From assembly GCA_007130545.1 (NCBI GenBank), contig SLSG01000248.1, forward strand, positions 1 to 5,933: DNA of 5,933 nucleotides, in the 5' to 3' direction. Shown in pieces: positions 5,791-5,933 of this stretch. The translations under genes were made by a program, and so were the position numbers. Position 1 is the first letter of the stretch, and the number at the start of each line of letters is the position of its first letter. The DNA comes from Bacteroidales bacterium. Lineage in GTDB: Bacteria; Bacteroidota; Bacteroidia; Bacteroidales; UBA7960. Below the pieces are notes generated by a model, which was not told the DNA's origin, did not search any database, and saw nothing but the letters and a program-made list of their open reading frames with translations.

Positions 5791-5933
5791 GTGAGAATAT
5801 ATACCGCTGCCCTTTCCATATCTCTGATTTTCATTACACTTCTGCTGGCTTCATTTTCCGGTATTCACGGCGATCGGACTTCTGATTCCGACGAAACGAC
5901 ACAGCCGCATGAAACGTATCCGGATCCGGAGGC
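5791..5933 (+). CDS. N-terminal part of an unidentified exported or membrane-anchored protein (truncated by window end)
   Basis: Forty-seven complete codons are visible and the frame is still open at the window edge. The first residues (MRIYTAALSISLIFITLLL) form a short basic n-region and a hydrophobic core of about 17-20 residues, like a Sec signal peptide or an N-terminal anchor. A possible signal peptidase site lies around ASFSG (20-24) or GIHG (24-27). No lipobox cysteine is present. The visible mature part is hydrophilic and acidic (Asp, Glu, Thr, Pro, His), like a linker leading to a domain outside the window. GTG 5791 is the only usable start: the in-frame stop TAA at 5776 closes the frame above it, and no ATG occurs downstream in the visible part. 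I do not recognise the family. Confidence 0.7.
   Translation, partial: MRIYTAALSISLIFITLLLASFSGIHGDRTSDSDETTQPHETYPDPE

Overview
The window is a dense, single-strand stretch of ordinary bacterial chromosome. All five complete genes and one gene cut off at the right edge read on the + strand. The organism is most likely a member of the Bacteroidota, with moderate to fairly high GC. Two things support this. First, Bacteroidota-type -7 promoter elements (TAnnTTTG) sit upstream of the first gene, the second gene and the last gene, while clear Shine-Dalgarno sequences are missing. Second, the gene products are of types common in that phylum. I cannot place it more finely from the sequence alone.

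Layout. (1) 40-1422 encodes a 2-oxo acid dehydrogenase E2 subunit (dihydrolipoamide acyltransferase). It has one lipoyl domain, an unusually charged Glu/Lys linker carrying a 9-bp tandem repeat, a subunit-binding domain and the acyltransferase core. A strong 12-bp hairpin ends this unit at about 1490-1518. (2) The hairpin overlaps the promoter of the next unit, whose -7 element lies five bases before the ATG at 1547, suggesting a leaderless or nearly leaderless mRNA. This unit begins with a DEDDh 3'-5' exonuclease that has an ExoX-like C-terminal domain (1547-2374). A small FAHD1-like fumarylacetoacetate hydrolase family enzyme (2423-3034), an RlmI-like 23S rRNA m5C methyltransferase (3127-4326) and a MATE multidrug/sodium antiporter (4328-5662) follow. 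The methyltransferase and MATE genes are one base apart and probably translationally coupled. (3) The 128-bp gap after the MATE gene holds a -7-like element and a 10-bp palindrome. A GTG-started gene for an exported or membrane-anchored protein then begins at 5791 and runs off the window.

The genes do not form an obvious single pathway: central carbon metabolism (E2, perhaps the FAH enzyme), DNA repair or processing (exonuclease), ribosome modification (RlmI) and efflux (MATE). I see no mobile element, CRISPR array, tRNA, rRNA or defence system, and no convincing novel system. The points most worth a second look are the terminator/promoter overlap with a possible leaderless start, and the repeat-bearing charged linker in E2. 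No gene-free stretch exceeds about 130 bases.
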